This document shows, one piece after another, positions 6,406-13,693 of a DNA stretch of 21,943 nucleotides (positions within the stretch are counted from its first letter, which is position 1; each line of letters starts with the position of its first letter). The notes beneath the pieces are model-generated. The model was not told the origin of the DNA. It worked only from the letters and a program-made list of their open reading frames with translations, and did no database searches. This DNA comes from UBA4744 sp035282865 (GTDB taxonomy: Bacteria; Actinomycetota; Acidimicrobiia; Spongiisociales; UBA4744): contig DATEVB010000223.1 of NCBI GenBank assembly GCA_035282865.1, positions 1 to 21,943 on the forward strand. Reading direction: 5' to 3'. Position numbers and translations under genes: made by a program.

Positions 6406-7881
6406 ATGGCGACCGACCAACCGATTGTGACGGCCGACGATTACGTGGCCAGCCTGCGAGACCGCAAGCTCAACGTTTTCCTGTTCGGAGAAAGGATCGA
6501 AGAGCCGGTCGATCATCCGATGATCCGCCCATCCATCAACGCGGTTGCCGCCACCTACCGGCTGGCAACCGAAGATCCCGATCTGGCTACGGCCGAGTCT
6601 TCGATCGTTGGGCGCACGGTGAACAGGTTCTTGCACATCACCGAATCCGTCGATGACGTCGTGCAGCAGAACCGCATGCAACGGCGGCTCGGTCAGTTGA
6701 CCGGAACGTGTTTCCAGCGGTGTGTGGGAATGGATGCGATCAACGCGCTGTTTTCGACCACCTTCGATTGCGACCGGGTGCACGGAACGGATTACCACCG
6801 GCGATTCCGGGACTTCGTGGAAATGGTGCAGCAACGCAATCTGGTCATCGGCGGAGCGATGACCGATGTCAAGGGCGACAGATCGAAAACTCCTTCCGAT
6901 CAGGACGACCCCGACCTCTACGTGAGAATCGTAGATCGTCGCCAGGATGGGGTGGTGATCCGCGGTGCCAAGGCCCACCAGACGGGTTGCATCAACTCAC
7001 ACTGGATCTTGGTGATGCCTACCATCCGGCTGACCGAGCGCGACCGCGAGTACGCCGTCGTGTGCGCCGTGCCGGTCGATGCGGATGGAATCACCTTCAT
7101 CTACGGCCGCCAATCGTGCGATACCCGCAGCATGGAGGACGGCGATCTGGATAGTGGCAACGCCAGGTTCGCCGGCCAGGAAGCCATGCTGATCCTGGAT
7201 GATGTCTTCATTCCATGGCACCACGTCTTCATGGATGGGGAGTTCGAGTTTGCTGCACCGCTGGTGGAACAATTCACGGCCTATCACCGCCGGAGTTATG
7301 TCTGCAAATCCGGCGTCGGTGACGTGCTCATAGGTGCCGCAGCCCTCGCCGCCGACTACAACGGGGTCGAGCGAGCCTCGCACGTTCGCGACAAGTTGGT
7401 GGAGATGACGCATCTCAACGAGACGATCTACGGGACGGGGATCGCCGCCTCCCACGAATCGGTCCAGACCGAGGCGGGAAACTATGTCAACGATGCGCTG
7501 CTGGCCAATGTCTGCAAACTGAACGTCACGCGATTTCCCTACGAGATCGGCCGCCTAGCCCAGGATCTGGCCGGAGGATTGGTCGCCACCCTGCCGTCTG
7601 AAGCCGACTTCCGAAATCCCTCAACCGGTCCGCTGCTCGAGAAGTATCTGGCCGGTCGGACCGGCGTGCCGACTGAGCATCGACTGCGAGCCGCCCGCCT
7701 CATAGAGAACATGACCATGGGGCGCAACGCCGTCGGTTACCTGACCGAATCGCTGCACGGGGCCGGGTCCCCGCAGGCGCAGCGAGTCCAGATCGGGCGA
7801 CAATCGGACCTGGAGGGGAAGAAGGCGTTGGCCAAGCGACTGGCCGGTATCCCCGACGACTCAGGCTCCCGCGACCGGTAA
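6406..7881 (+). CDS. abfD: 4-hydroxybutyryl-CoA dehydratase / vinylacetyl-CoA isomerase-like flavoprotein
   Basis: The 491-residue protein belongs to the HpaB/4-hydroxybutyryl-CoA dehydratase superfamily. The CFQRC motif (Cys102, Cys106) and His294 and Cys300 correspond to the [4Fe-4S] ligands Cys99, Cys103, His292 and Cys299 of the Clostridium aminobutyricum enzyme, and Tyr298, Lys301, Thr193, Glu259 and Glu434 match its other active-site residues. This argues for the dehydratase branch rather than the flavin monooxygenases (HpaB), which lack the cluster. Such enzymes turn 4-hydroxybutyryl-CoA into crotonyl-CoA and isomerise vinylacetyl-CoA, in 4-aminobutyrate fermentation and in autotrophic archaea. 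One residue is missing between Tyr298 and Cys300. GGAG precedes the ATG by 6 nt. No CoA transferase or ligase for 4-hydroxybutyrate is adjacent, so the pathway is open. A redoxin gene follows after 28 bp. Confidence 0.85.
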   Translation: MATDQPIVTADDYVASLRDRKLNVFLFGERIEEPVDHPMIRPSINAVAATYRLATEDPDLATAESSIVGRTVNRFLHITESVDDVVQQNRMQRRLGQLTGTCFQRCVGMDAINALFSTTFDCDRVHGTDYHRRFRDFVEMVQQRNLVIGGAMTDVKGDRSKTPSDQDDPDLYVRIVDRRQDGVVIRGAKAHQTGCINSHWILVMPTIRLTERDREYAVVCAVPVDADGITFIYGRQSCDTRSMEDGDLDSGNARFAGQEAMLILDDVFIPWHHVFMDGEFEFAAPLVEQFTAYHRRSYVCKSGVGDVLIGAAALAADYNGVERASHVRDKLVEMTHLNETIYGTGIAASHESVQTEAGNYVNDALLANVCKLNVTRFPYEIGRLAQDLAGGLVATLPSEADFRNPSTGPLLEKYLAGRTGVPTEHRLRAARLIENMTMGRNAVGYLTESLHGAGSPQAQRVQIGRQSDLEGKKALAKRLAGIPDDSGSRDR

Positions 7882-7909
7882 CATCACGCATACGAGAGGG
7901 AGTAAGTCG

Positions 7910-8479
7910 ATGCGCCTTCGGTGCTTGCCGCGCCTTCTGCAACTGATTGTTGTCTTGACGTTTCTGGCCGTTCTGGTGCTGGCCGGGTGCGGCGACGGAG
8001 CCGGCAACGGCCTGTCCGTCGGTGACAAGGCCCCGGATTTTTCGCTCCCCGAAGCGACCGGCTCGACCGTCTCGCTCGAAGACTACGCCGGCGCACCGAC
8101 GCTCCTCTACTTCCACATGGCCGACGGCTGACCACCGTGCATGCAACAGATCGTGGATCTGGAAGCCAACCCCGAGTATCAGGCCCTCAACGTCCCCCTG
8201 GTCAGCATTGCGTTTGATTCACCCCAGGTGCTGGCGGTTGCCGGTGCGGAATACGGAGTCGGAGCTACCCCATTGCTGACCGATACCGATCAGTCGGTGT
8301 CGGAGGCATACGACGTGCTGCAGTGGGCCGTGGCGACCGGGGAGCCGGGCCATACGTTCATCCTGGTTGACGAGCGCGGCAAGATCGCCTGGATACGGGA
8401 CTACGGCGTCGTTGAGAGCAGCATGTACGCCGATCCGGTCGAGATCGCCACCCAGGTTCGAGAGAGCCTGGACAACTGA
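7910..8479 (+). CDS. Selenocysteine-containing redoxin lipoprotein (TGA read through)
   Basis: I read this as one 189-residue protein with Sec at position 74, encoded by the in-frame TGA at 8129-8131. A good ribosome binding site (GAGAGGGAG, 7 nt from the ATG) precedes it. The N-terminus has a lipoprotein signal with lipobox L-A-G-C (Cys27), so the domain should face outward. GDKAPDFSLPEATGSTVSLED opens a peroxiredoxin/thioredoxin-like redoxin domain; after strand LLYF comes MADG-U-PPC, a Sec74-Pro-Pro-Cys77 motif replacing CPPC. Aligned with bacterioferritin-comigratory-type peroxiredoxins, Sec falls at the Thr of TxxC; aligned with thioredoxins, at the first Cys. The domain then runs normally to FILVDERGKIAWIRDYG with no further stop or frameshift. 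A SECIS-like hairpin follows the TGA. A TGC-to-TGA nonsense change is the alternative, but is less likely given the hairpin. Likely role: an envelope thiol or peroxide reductase. Confidence 0.85.
8143..8166 (+). promoter_or_regulatory. Bacterial SECIS-like hairpin
   Basis: CAGATC (8147-8152), loop GUG (8153-8155) and GATCTG (8156-8161) form a perfect 6-bp stem and triloop. Two further pairs (8143-8144 with 8165-8166) extend it across a small internal loop (AA opposite GAA). The loop starts with GU and lies 21 nt after the TGA; both agree with the known bacterial SECIS pattern (G and U at the start of a short apical loop, about 16-37 nt from the UGA). It would bind SelB during Sec insertion. 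It lies inside the coding sequence. Confidence 0.8.
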
Positions 8480-8482
8480 TCT

Positions 8483-9733
8483 CTACGTCGACCCTGCGCC
8501 GACGTCCAACCGGCCCCAGACCGCCGTGACGCCCCCGGCGACTATCAGCCCGGCGCCGCCCAGTACGAGCCGAACCGGGTCGGAGACTCCCAACCGCACC
8601 AATAGATCGGCAACGCCGCCGGCGGCGACTGCGCCGATGCCAAGCGCGACGCGAACGGCGATGTGAAATGCGGTGAAGGCAAGCACCCGCTGCTGCTCGG
8701 GTAGTGCAAGTTGCAGACCGCTTACGGCCGAAACGATCGAGGCAACTGCGGCGGCACCGAAACCAAGCGCTCCGAACAACGTGGCGGTGACACTCGGTGA
8801 CATGCCCATCAGGGCAAGGATGATGCCAAGCGCGAGCACACCGAGCCGAACATCCCGGAACGGGTTGTCGGACTTGGTCGCCTGCACCAACCCGAGTCCG
8901 ACCAGCGCGCCCGCCCCGAAAAGGATGATCAAGAGGGCGAACTCGGTGTCGCCGGCGCCGAGGGTGTCCTGGACGAACACGATGCCTACTGAGAACACAG
9001 TTCCCAATCCTGCCGCAACCGCAGCAACCGGGATCAGCACCGACCGGACGAGGGGGATCGAGATGGCATCTCGAAAGCGGACGTCGGTGCCGACCGTACT
9101 GGTCCGACCTTCCAGAGACCTGATGGAGCGGATCAGGAAGAACGATCCGAGAAACGTGGCCGCGTCGACGACAAACACGACTCCCAGCCTTCCCCCCGGT
9201 ACCGAAACGGTGAGGCCGGCCGCAACCGCAACGAACGCGGCGAACAACCCGGCACCAACCGGCAACCCACCGTACTGGGCCCCGAGCACCATACCGTTGG
9301 CGAGCCGGAGATCTCGCTGCTCGACGAGATCCGGCACAATGGCGTCGCGAGCGGGCAGGTAGATCAGGGTGGCGGATTCCAGCACGAACACCCACACCAG
9401 GACCCATCCGACATTACGCACAATCGGGATGGCCACGACAACCCCGGTCCGCAGCAGGTCCATAGCCAGCATCGTCTTCTTGCGATCCCAACGTCGGGCG
9501 GCTCGGGCGGCGAGAGGGCCGGCGATTGCCCCCGGACCCATTCGTATGGCCAGCATCCCTCCAACCGCAACAGCCGACCCCGTCAAGTCGAAGATCAGCG
9601 CCATCAGCGCCACCGTGGCCATCCAGTCGCCGATCCCCGAGATCGCCTGGGCGCCGAGCAAACGTCGAAAGTCCGGACCCTTCAATAGCCTCCCGACCGG
9701 GCGGCGATCAGACGCCGTATCGCTCATCATCAT
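8483..9733 (-). CDS. MFS transporter (MFS_3/EntS-like)
   Basis: The 416-residue protein has about 12 hydrophobic segments. The opening RLLKGPDFRRLLGAQAISGI and the loop YLPARDAIVPDLVEQRDLRLANG are typical of the MFS_3 (EntS-like) exporters, which often move siderophores, antibiotics or other small molecules out of the cell; the cargo here is unknown. ATG codons at 9733, 9730 and 9727 lie in tandem; a TAGGTT box is only 2 nt before the first, so the third would be preferred if the mRNA is leaderless. It ends 3 bp after the selenoprotein gene in convergent orientation, and no terminator is visible between them. Confidence 0.85.
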   Translation of the reverse strand: MMMSDTASDRRPVGRLLKGPDFRRLLGAQAISGIGDWMATVALMALIFDLTGSAVAVGGMLAIRMGPGAIAGPLAARAARRWDRKKTMLAMDLLRTGVVVAIPIVRNVGWVLVWVFVLESATLIYLPARDAIVPDLVEQRDLRLANGMVLGAQYGGLPVGAGLFAAFVAVAAGLTVSVPGGRLGVVFVVDAATFLGSFFLIRSIRSLEGRTSTVGTDVRFRDAISIPLVRSVLIPVAAVAAGLGTVFSVGIVFVQDTLGAGDTEFALLIILFGAGALVGLGLVQATKSDNPFRDVRLGVLALGIILALMGMSPSVTATLFGALGFGAAAVASIVSAVSGLQLALPEQQRVLAFTAFHIAVRVALGIGAVAAGGVADLLVRLGVSDPVRLVLGGAGLIVAGGVTAVWGRLDVGAGST

Positions 9734-9959
9734 CCAACCTAGAGGCTCGGAGAACGGGACGAGGGTCCTGCGAGTGAGCGACCCGCCGTGGCGCGCTGAG
9801 AGATCGCCTATCAGATCGAGGCCGGTGCGGCGATGAGCGTTTCCACCGAACCGCTCTCGCGCTCATCGGGTCTTCCCGGGTCGGCAGATGAAACCTATTG
9901 CTTCCCATAAGAGTCCAACTAGCTCACAATGGTACAAATACCCGAGGGAGGATCACCAC

Positions 9960-10175
9960 GTGACGGCGACCACACTGCGCTATATGACTCGGGAATCGTT
10001 GCAGGAGGTCCGCCCGGTGTGGCACGAAGACCCGCATTGCGCAGGATCACACCTCGTCGTCGTGCTCGACGAGGTGGCCCGCAAGTTTGCGAGTCCGTGT
10101 GGCGATTGCTCGCCGATGACCATCGAGATCAGGGAAGACTCCGACCTCCGCCTCTTGGCACCCTACGGCTTCTAG
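9960..10175 (+). CDS. 71-residue protein with CxxC motif
   Basis: The GTG at 9960 is chosen because a strong Shine-Dalgarno sequence (GAGGGAGG, 9944-9951) lies 8 nt upstream; an ATG at 9888 is in frame but has none. The product is about 71 residues, with a Cys/His patch near residue 27 (DPHCAGSH) and SPCGDCSP near residue 50. This Cys pattern suggests a metal site or a thiol pair; I do not recognise a family. No membrane segment or signal peptide is seen. It ends 12 bp before the convergent response regulator gene. The 226-bp gap before it (9734-9959) contains no other supported gene; an AT-richer stretch near 9895-9940 probably holds the promoter. Confidence 0.65.
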   Translation: MTATTLRYMTRESLQEVRPVWHEDPHCAGSHLVVVLDEVARKFASPCGDCSPMTIEIREDSDLRLLAPYGF

Positions 10176-10187
10176 GCACCCACCAGC

Positions 10188-10820
10188 TCAGATGATCCGC
10201 CGGTCGGTGGCCCACCGGGTCAGTTCGTAGCGTGACGACAGTTGCAGCTTCCTCAACACCGCGGAGACATGTGACTCGACCGTCTTGATCGAGATCGACA
10301 ACCGCCGCGCCACCTGCTTGTAGCTGTAGCCCCGGGCGATCTGTCGGAGTACTTCCTTCTCGCGAGGTGTCAGTTGATCGAGTTCCGGGTCCATGGCGGC
10401 GGGGACCACCTCGGCGAAGGCATCCAGCACGAACCCGGCCAACCTCGGCGAGAACACGGCGTCGCCGTCGTTGACGCGTCGGATGGCCGCGGCCAGTTCT
10501 TCGGGGTGGATCGACTTCGTGACATACCCGCGAGCTCCCGCCCGGATCATGGCGATAACGTCTTCGGCGGCATCCGAGACGGAGAGCGCCAAGAACTTCA
10601 TCTCGGGATGGGTCTCATGGACGGCCTTGACAACGGCCAATCCGCCTCCGCCGGGAATGTGCACGTCGATCAAAACGACGTCGGGTTGAGTCGCCTTGAT
10701 ATCCTCGATAGCGTCTTCGATGTCGGATGCCACACCGACCAGCTCGAAGGACGCATCGAGCTCGGCTTTGACCCCGGACAGAAACAGCTGATGGTCGTCG
10801 ACCAGAAACACCTTGATCAT
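10188..10820 (-). CDS. NarL/LuxR-family response regulator
   Basis: The 210-residue protein has a receiver domain (acidic pair Asp8-Asp9, phospho-acceptor Asp52 in VVLIDVHIP, conserved Lys near residue 102 in YVTKS) followed by a LuxR-type helix-turn-helix (about residues 148-210, LTPREKEVLRQIARGYSYKQ then ISIKTVESHVSAVLRKL). It binds DNA as a phosphorylated dimer. Its ATG overlaps the stop of the histidine kinase gene by 4 nt (ATGA), so the two are translationally coupled and form one two-component system. Gene order and the PspC domain of the kinase suggest an envelope-stress system of the LiaSR/VraSR kind. The likely target is the divergent PspC/LiaF-like gene. Confidence 0.93.
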   Translation of the reverse strand: MIKVFLVDDHQLFLSGVKAELDASFELVGVASDIEDAIEDIKATQPDVVLIDVHIPGGGGLAVVKAVHETHPEMKFLALSVSDAAEDVIAMIRAGARGYVTKSIHPEELAAAIRRVNDGDAVFSPRLAGFVLDAFAEVVPAAMDPELDQLTPREKEVLRQIARGYSYKQVARRLSISIKTVESHVSAVLRKLQLSSRYELTRWATDRRII

Positions 10821-12106
10821 GGTTGCCTCACTGTGAGATGCACCTCGGTTCCCTCCCCCGGTTCGCTGTTGACGGTGGCCGATCCTCCTTGACGTTGCAT
10901 CCGACCGATGATCGATTCGGCGATACCCCGCCGATCTTCTGGGACGGAGCTCGGATCGAATCCGACACCCTGGTCACTGACGTAGACATCGACGTTCGAA
11001 CCATCCACCTCCGCAAACACCGAGACCAACGGCCCACGTGAGTGTTTGGCGGCGTTGGTGACGGCCTCGCCGGCCGCCCCTACCAATGCCCGGAGCGAGT
11101 CGTTGAGGGGCAGATCGCCGGCGGTGACCACCTCTACCGGCACCTGATGAACCTCCTCGACGCGTGAAGCCAGGGCTTCGAGGGCCTGTCGCAGCGTCTC
11201 CCCGGCCGCGAGCTGTTCATCACCGTACAACCAACCGCGCAGTTCACGTTCCTGCTGGCGAGCAAGCATGGCCATGCGGCGAGGGTCACCCGTTCTCTGG
11301 ATCAGGGCCAGGGTTTGGAGGACGGAATCGTGAAGGTGGGCGGCCACTTCGGCCCGTTCGTCCAGCCTGATCCGTTCCCGCCGCTCATCGGCCAACTGGT
11401 TGACCAATCGCCACATCCACGGACCGAATACCAATGCCAATCCGGCCATCGTCAGCACCACCGCCAGTACCACGCCGCCTACCAAACCCACGGCATTGAT
11501 CGATTCGAGATACAGACCGAGGCCTGCGGTCATGAGCACGCCACCAACGATGATGCGTGCTGAGCTCCCGCCTTTCGTGGTCTCGCCGACGGGGAAAGCT
11601 CGCCGCCTCCAGCGCGAGCGACGGGTCTGATCGATGAGCGACCAGGTCAGGGCAAATCCAAACGAAGCCATGGCCGCGGGCCAGACGAGTGAGTCGCCAA
11701 ACCAAAGGCCGAACGATCTGAGCAGCAGCAGGAACCCGAGAAAGATCATGCCGAGGGCGACACGGCGCCGTGATCCCCGCACCGCCAGCTTCTCCCGCCA
11801 CCGCGCCACGGCCTGTGGGTCAGGGTCGTCGAGGGTCAGGACCCAGCCGGCCATATAAGCCAGCGCGCCCACTCCCCCCGCCAGAGAAGAGGTGACGAAG
11901 GCGGCTCGCACGAAGACGGGATCGATGTCCAACACCGCGGCGATACCGGCGGCCAGACCGGTCAGGACCCGGTCGTCGGCAGAACGGTCAACCGGCAGGC
12001 CGGGTCGTTTGACCCGGTCGGCGCTTTGCACTGGATTCGTGACGTGTTCGGTGATGGTGTGCTCCCGAGGCTGCAAAGATGATCCCACAGGGCTTCCGGG
12101 CCGCAC
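10817..12106 (-). CDS. PspC-domain sensor histidine kinase (HisKA_3 type)
   Basis: N-terminal PspC domain (about residues 33-95: VKRPGLPVDRSADDRVLTGL, then a membrane helix ending in AYMAGWVLTL), followed by membrane segments near 117-130, 140-157, 184-200 and 206-228. A HisKA_3 dimerisation domain has His259 in the HLHDSVLQTL motif, and an HATPase domain has the N-box GEAVTNAAKH and DQGVGFDP. These kinases pair with NarL-type regulators, here the coupled gene at 10188. The PspC domain probably senses envelope stress. The start is unsure: the GTG at 12106 gives 429 residues but has no ribosome binding site, with TTG (12076) and GTG (12031) further in; the PspC domain begins only at about residue 33 of the longest form. 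The gene diverges from the PspC/LiaF-like gene. Confidence 0.9.
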   Translation of the reverse strand: MRPGSPVGSSLQPREHTITEHVTNPVQSADRVKRPGLPVDRSADDRVLTGLAAGIAAVLDIDPVFVRAAFVTSSLAGGVGALAYMAGWVLTLDDPDPQAVARWREKLAVRGSRRRVALGMIFLGFLLLLRSFGLWFGDSLVWPAAMASFGFALTWSLIDQTRRSRWRRRAFPVGETTKGGSSARIIVGGVLMTAGLGLYLESINAVGLVGGVVLAVVLTMAGLALVFGPWMWRLVNQLADERRERIRLDERAEVAAHLHDSVLQTLALIQRTGDPRRMAMLARQQERELRGWLYGDEQLAAGETLRQALEALASRVEEVHQVPVEVVTAGDLPLNDSLRALVGAAGEAVTNAAKHSRGPLVSVFAEVDGSNVDVYVSDQGVGFDPSSVPEDRRGIAESIIGRMQRQGGSATVNSEPGEGTEVHLTVRQP

Positions 12107-12117
12107 AACAGGTGAAT

Positions 12118-12146
12118 ACCCTGAGTCGGGCCCCCTGTATCAGGGT
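12118..12146. promoter_or_regulatory. Inverted repeat between divergent PspC genes, candidate operator
   Basis: ACCCTGA (12118-12124) and TCAGGGT (12140-12146) are a perfect 7-bp inverted repeat with 15 bp between them, and the right arm also pairs with an inner CCCTG (12133-12137). It lies in the gap between the kinase and the PspC/LiaF-like gene, 20-48 bp before the latter's ATG at 12166, near both predicted promoters. A dimeric LuxR-type regulator would plausibly bind here and control both arms. Confidence 0.45.
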
Positions 12147-12165
12147 TTCTGAAGGGGTACACCTC

Positions 12166-13389
12166 ATGGACGCCGCAGCGGATGAGCCGGACAATGCACC
12201 CATGAACAACGACACACAGCTCGAGCTTCCACCCCCGGAAGCTGCCGGCGACGACCAGCAGCGCCCGTCCGGTGGAACAGGGGATCGCCCGCTCCTGCGT
12301 CGCTACGACGGAATTCTGGGTGGGGTCGCAACGGGTCTGGCCGGTCACTTCCGGATGGCTCCGTGGTTGATCCGATTGGCGTTCGTCGTGGTCAGCTTCT
12401 TCGGTGGGTTGGGCATCCTGCTCTACCTGGCTGGCTGGCTCCTGATCCCCGCAGAGGGAAACGACCGATCGATCGCCGAGCGCTGGCTGGAAGAAACGGG
12501 AACCGGACGATCGTGGATCGGGGCCGCTCTGATCGCTCTGGCGGCGATCTGGTTACTCACATCTCTCGATATCGCCCGGTCCGGTCTCGCTTGGGCCGTT
12601 GCGATTCTCGTTCTCGGTATCCTCCTCTATCGAGGAGAGAACCCGCCAGATCAGGGGACGCAAGACCACGCCACCAGCCCGGAAGGTCAGGTGGTGGCCC
12701 CGGTAGTCGTGTCATCGACAGCCGGAACAACCCCTCAGCGCCGACCGAGAGCACACCGTCAATCGGCGCCACGCCCGTCGCGGCCGCCCTCGATGCTGGG
12801 GCGCTACACGCTGGCTGTCGGCCTGATCGGCGTCGGCATCCTCGCCTTGTTGGACAACGCCGGAGCCATCTTTCCGGACGCTCGCCATTATCTTGCCCTG
12901 GCCGTGGCCATCGTTGGAACCGGGTTGCTGATCGGTTCGTTCTGGGGCCGTTCCCGCATGCTGATCTTGGCCGGATTGCTCCTGGCTTTCCTGATGGGCC
13001 TCGCCACCATCGGGAAAGTTGTCGACACCTTTGCCGACGAGGTACGGACCTACCGTCCGGCGACCATCGAGGAAGTGGCGACCAACTACACCATGGACAG
13101 CGGCACCCTCATCGTCGATCTCACCAGCGTCGACTGGCAGAACCGGGAGATCGGCATCAACGCCGAACTCGGCGCCGGGAAACTCGAGATCAAGATCCCG
13201 AACGACGTGGGCGCCACCGTGAGCGCCCGCGCCGGGATCGGACAGGTCGACGTCTTCGGACGTCTCAGCGAAGGACTCGGCGTCGGCCGCTCGGCAACGG
13301 TCGAAGGCCCGGCCGGAGCCGGCGACATCACCTTGACCGTCCGGGTTGGAGCCGGCCAGGTCACCGTTACCCAGGAGAGCAACTCATGA
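12166..13389 (+). CDS. PspC-domain, LiaF-like membrane protein
   Basis: From the ATG at 12166 (ribosome binding site GAAGGGG 9 nt upstream) the product is 407 residues; the frame is open to 12079, but without a binding site. A polar Asp/Glu/Pro-rich head is followed by a PspC domain (about residues 41-105, RPLLRRYDGILGGVATGLAG and LYLAGWLLIP), about four more helices, an Arg/Pro/Thr-rich linker, and a C-terminal beta-rich domain (about 285-405; GAGKLEIKIP and GIGQVDVFG repeats) resembling the LiaF/DUF2154 cell-wall-active antibiotics response domain. Such proteins tune LiaRS-type two-component systems; here it diverges from a PspC kinase-regulator pair. A small membrane protein gene overlaps its stop by 4 nt. 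Confidence 0.88.
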   Translation: MDAAADEPDNAPMNNDTQLELPPPEAAGDDQQRPSGGTGDRPLLRRYDGILGGVATGLAGHFRMAPWLIRLAFVVVSFFGGLGILLYLAGWLLIPAEGNDRSIAERWLEETGTGRSWIGAALIALAAIWLLTSLDIARSGLAWAVAILVLGILLYRGENPPDQGTQDHATSPEGQVVAPVVVSSTAGTTPQRRPRAHRQSAPRPSRPPSMLGRYTLAVGLIGVGILALLDNAGAIFPDARHYLALAVAIVGTGLLIGSFWGRSRMLILAGLLLAFLMGLATIGKVVDTFADEVRTYRPATIEEVATNYTMDSGTLIVDLTSVDWQNREIGINAELGAGKLEIKIPNDVGATVSARAGIGQVDVFGRLSEGLGVGRSATVEGPAGAGDITLTVRVGAGQVTVTQESNS

Positions 13390-13610
13390 ACGAACGACAC
13401 AGCGTCGATATCATCTCCCTGATCTTCGGCGTCCTATTCCTGGGCATGGCGGTGCCGGTTCTCCTCTTGGATACCCCGCTCCATATCGACGGGCGGCTGG
13501 CCCTCCCGGCCACGGTGATCGTGGTCGGATTGGTCATCCTGGGTTCGGCACTACTACCGAAACGGAAGCCGGCTGCCCTACTAGAGCAACCGTCCGCCGA
13601 AGACTTTTGA
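13386..13610 (+). CDS. 74-residue two-helix membrane protein
   Basis: The ATG at 13386 overlaps the stop of the PspC/LiaF-like gene (ATGA), so it is translated by coupling. The product opens MNERHSVDIISLIFGVLFLG and has two hydrophobic helices (about residues 9-28 and 40-57) joined by a short loop with an acidic residue, then a basic tail (KRKPA). A small second membrane protein is common next to LiaF/PspC-like genes, so it may assist the upstream protein. No family is recognised with confidence. Confidence 0.75.
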   Translation: MNERHSVDIISLIFGVLFLGMAVPVLLLDTPLHIDGRLALPATVIVVGLVILGSALLPKRKPAALLEQPSAEDF

Positions 13611-13693
13611 CCCCGGTCTCCTCCCCCGCTGCAACTGGAAACCATTCCGGGCGCCGGAGTCGTCTAAAGAGTGAAATGACACGGAGGTAGCCC

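Noticed and set aside
8132..8479. Separate protein starting at ATG 8141 after the TGA, with the gene as two fragments or a pseudogene
   Set aside because: The ATG has no ribosome binding site, the fragment would lack the first strand of the redoxin fold, and the TGA sits exactly at a catalytic position with a SECIS-like hairpin after it. No other stop or frameshift is present.
8358..9407. 349-codon minus-strand frame inside the MFS gene
   Set aside because: It is Arg/Gly-rich with no hydrophobic helices, and the MFS frame in the same region has a coherent 12-helix pattern.
9833..9910. 25-codon plus-strand ATG frame before the CxxC protein
   Set aside because: It has no ribosome binding site, no hydrophobic or conserved-looking segment, and ends just before the likely promoter zone.
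12363..13385. Long plus-strand frame continuous with the 74-residue membrane protein
   Set aside because: The upstream part is Arg/Pro/His-rich and overlaps the well-supported PspC/LiaF-like gene in another frame; only the part from ATG 13386 is real.
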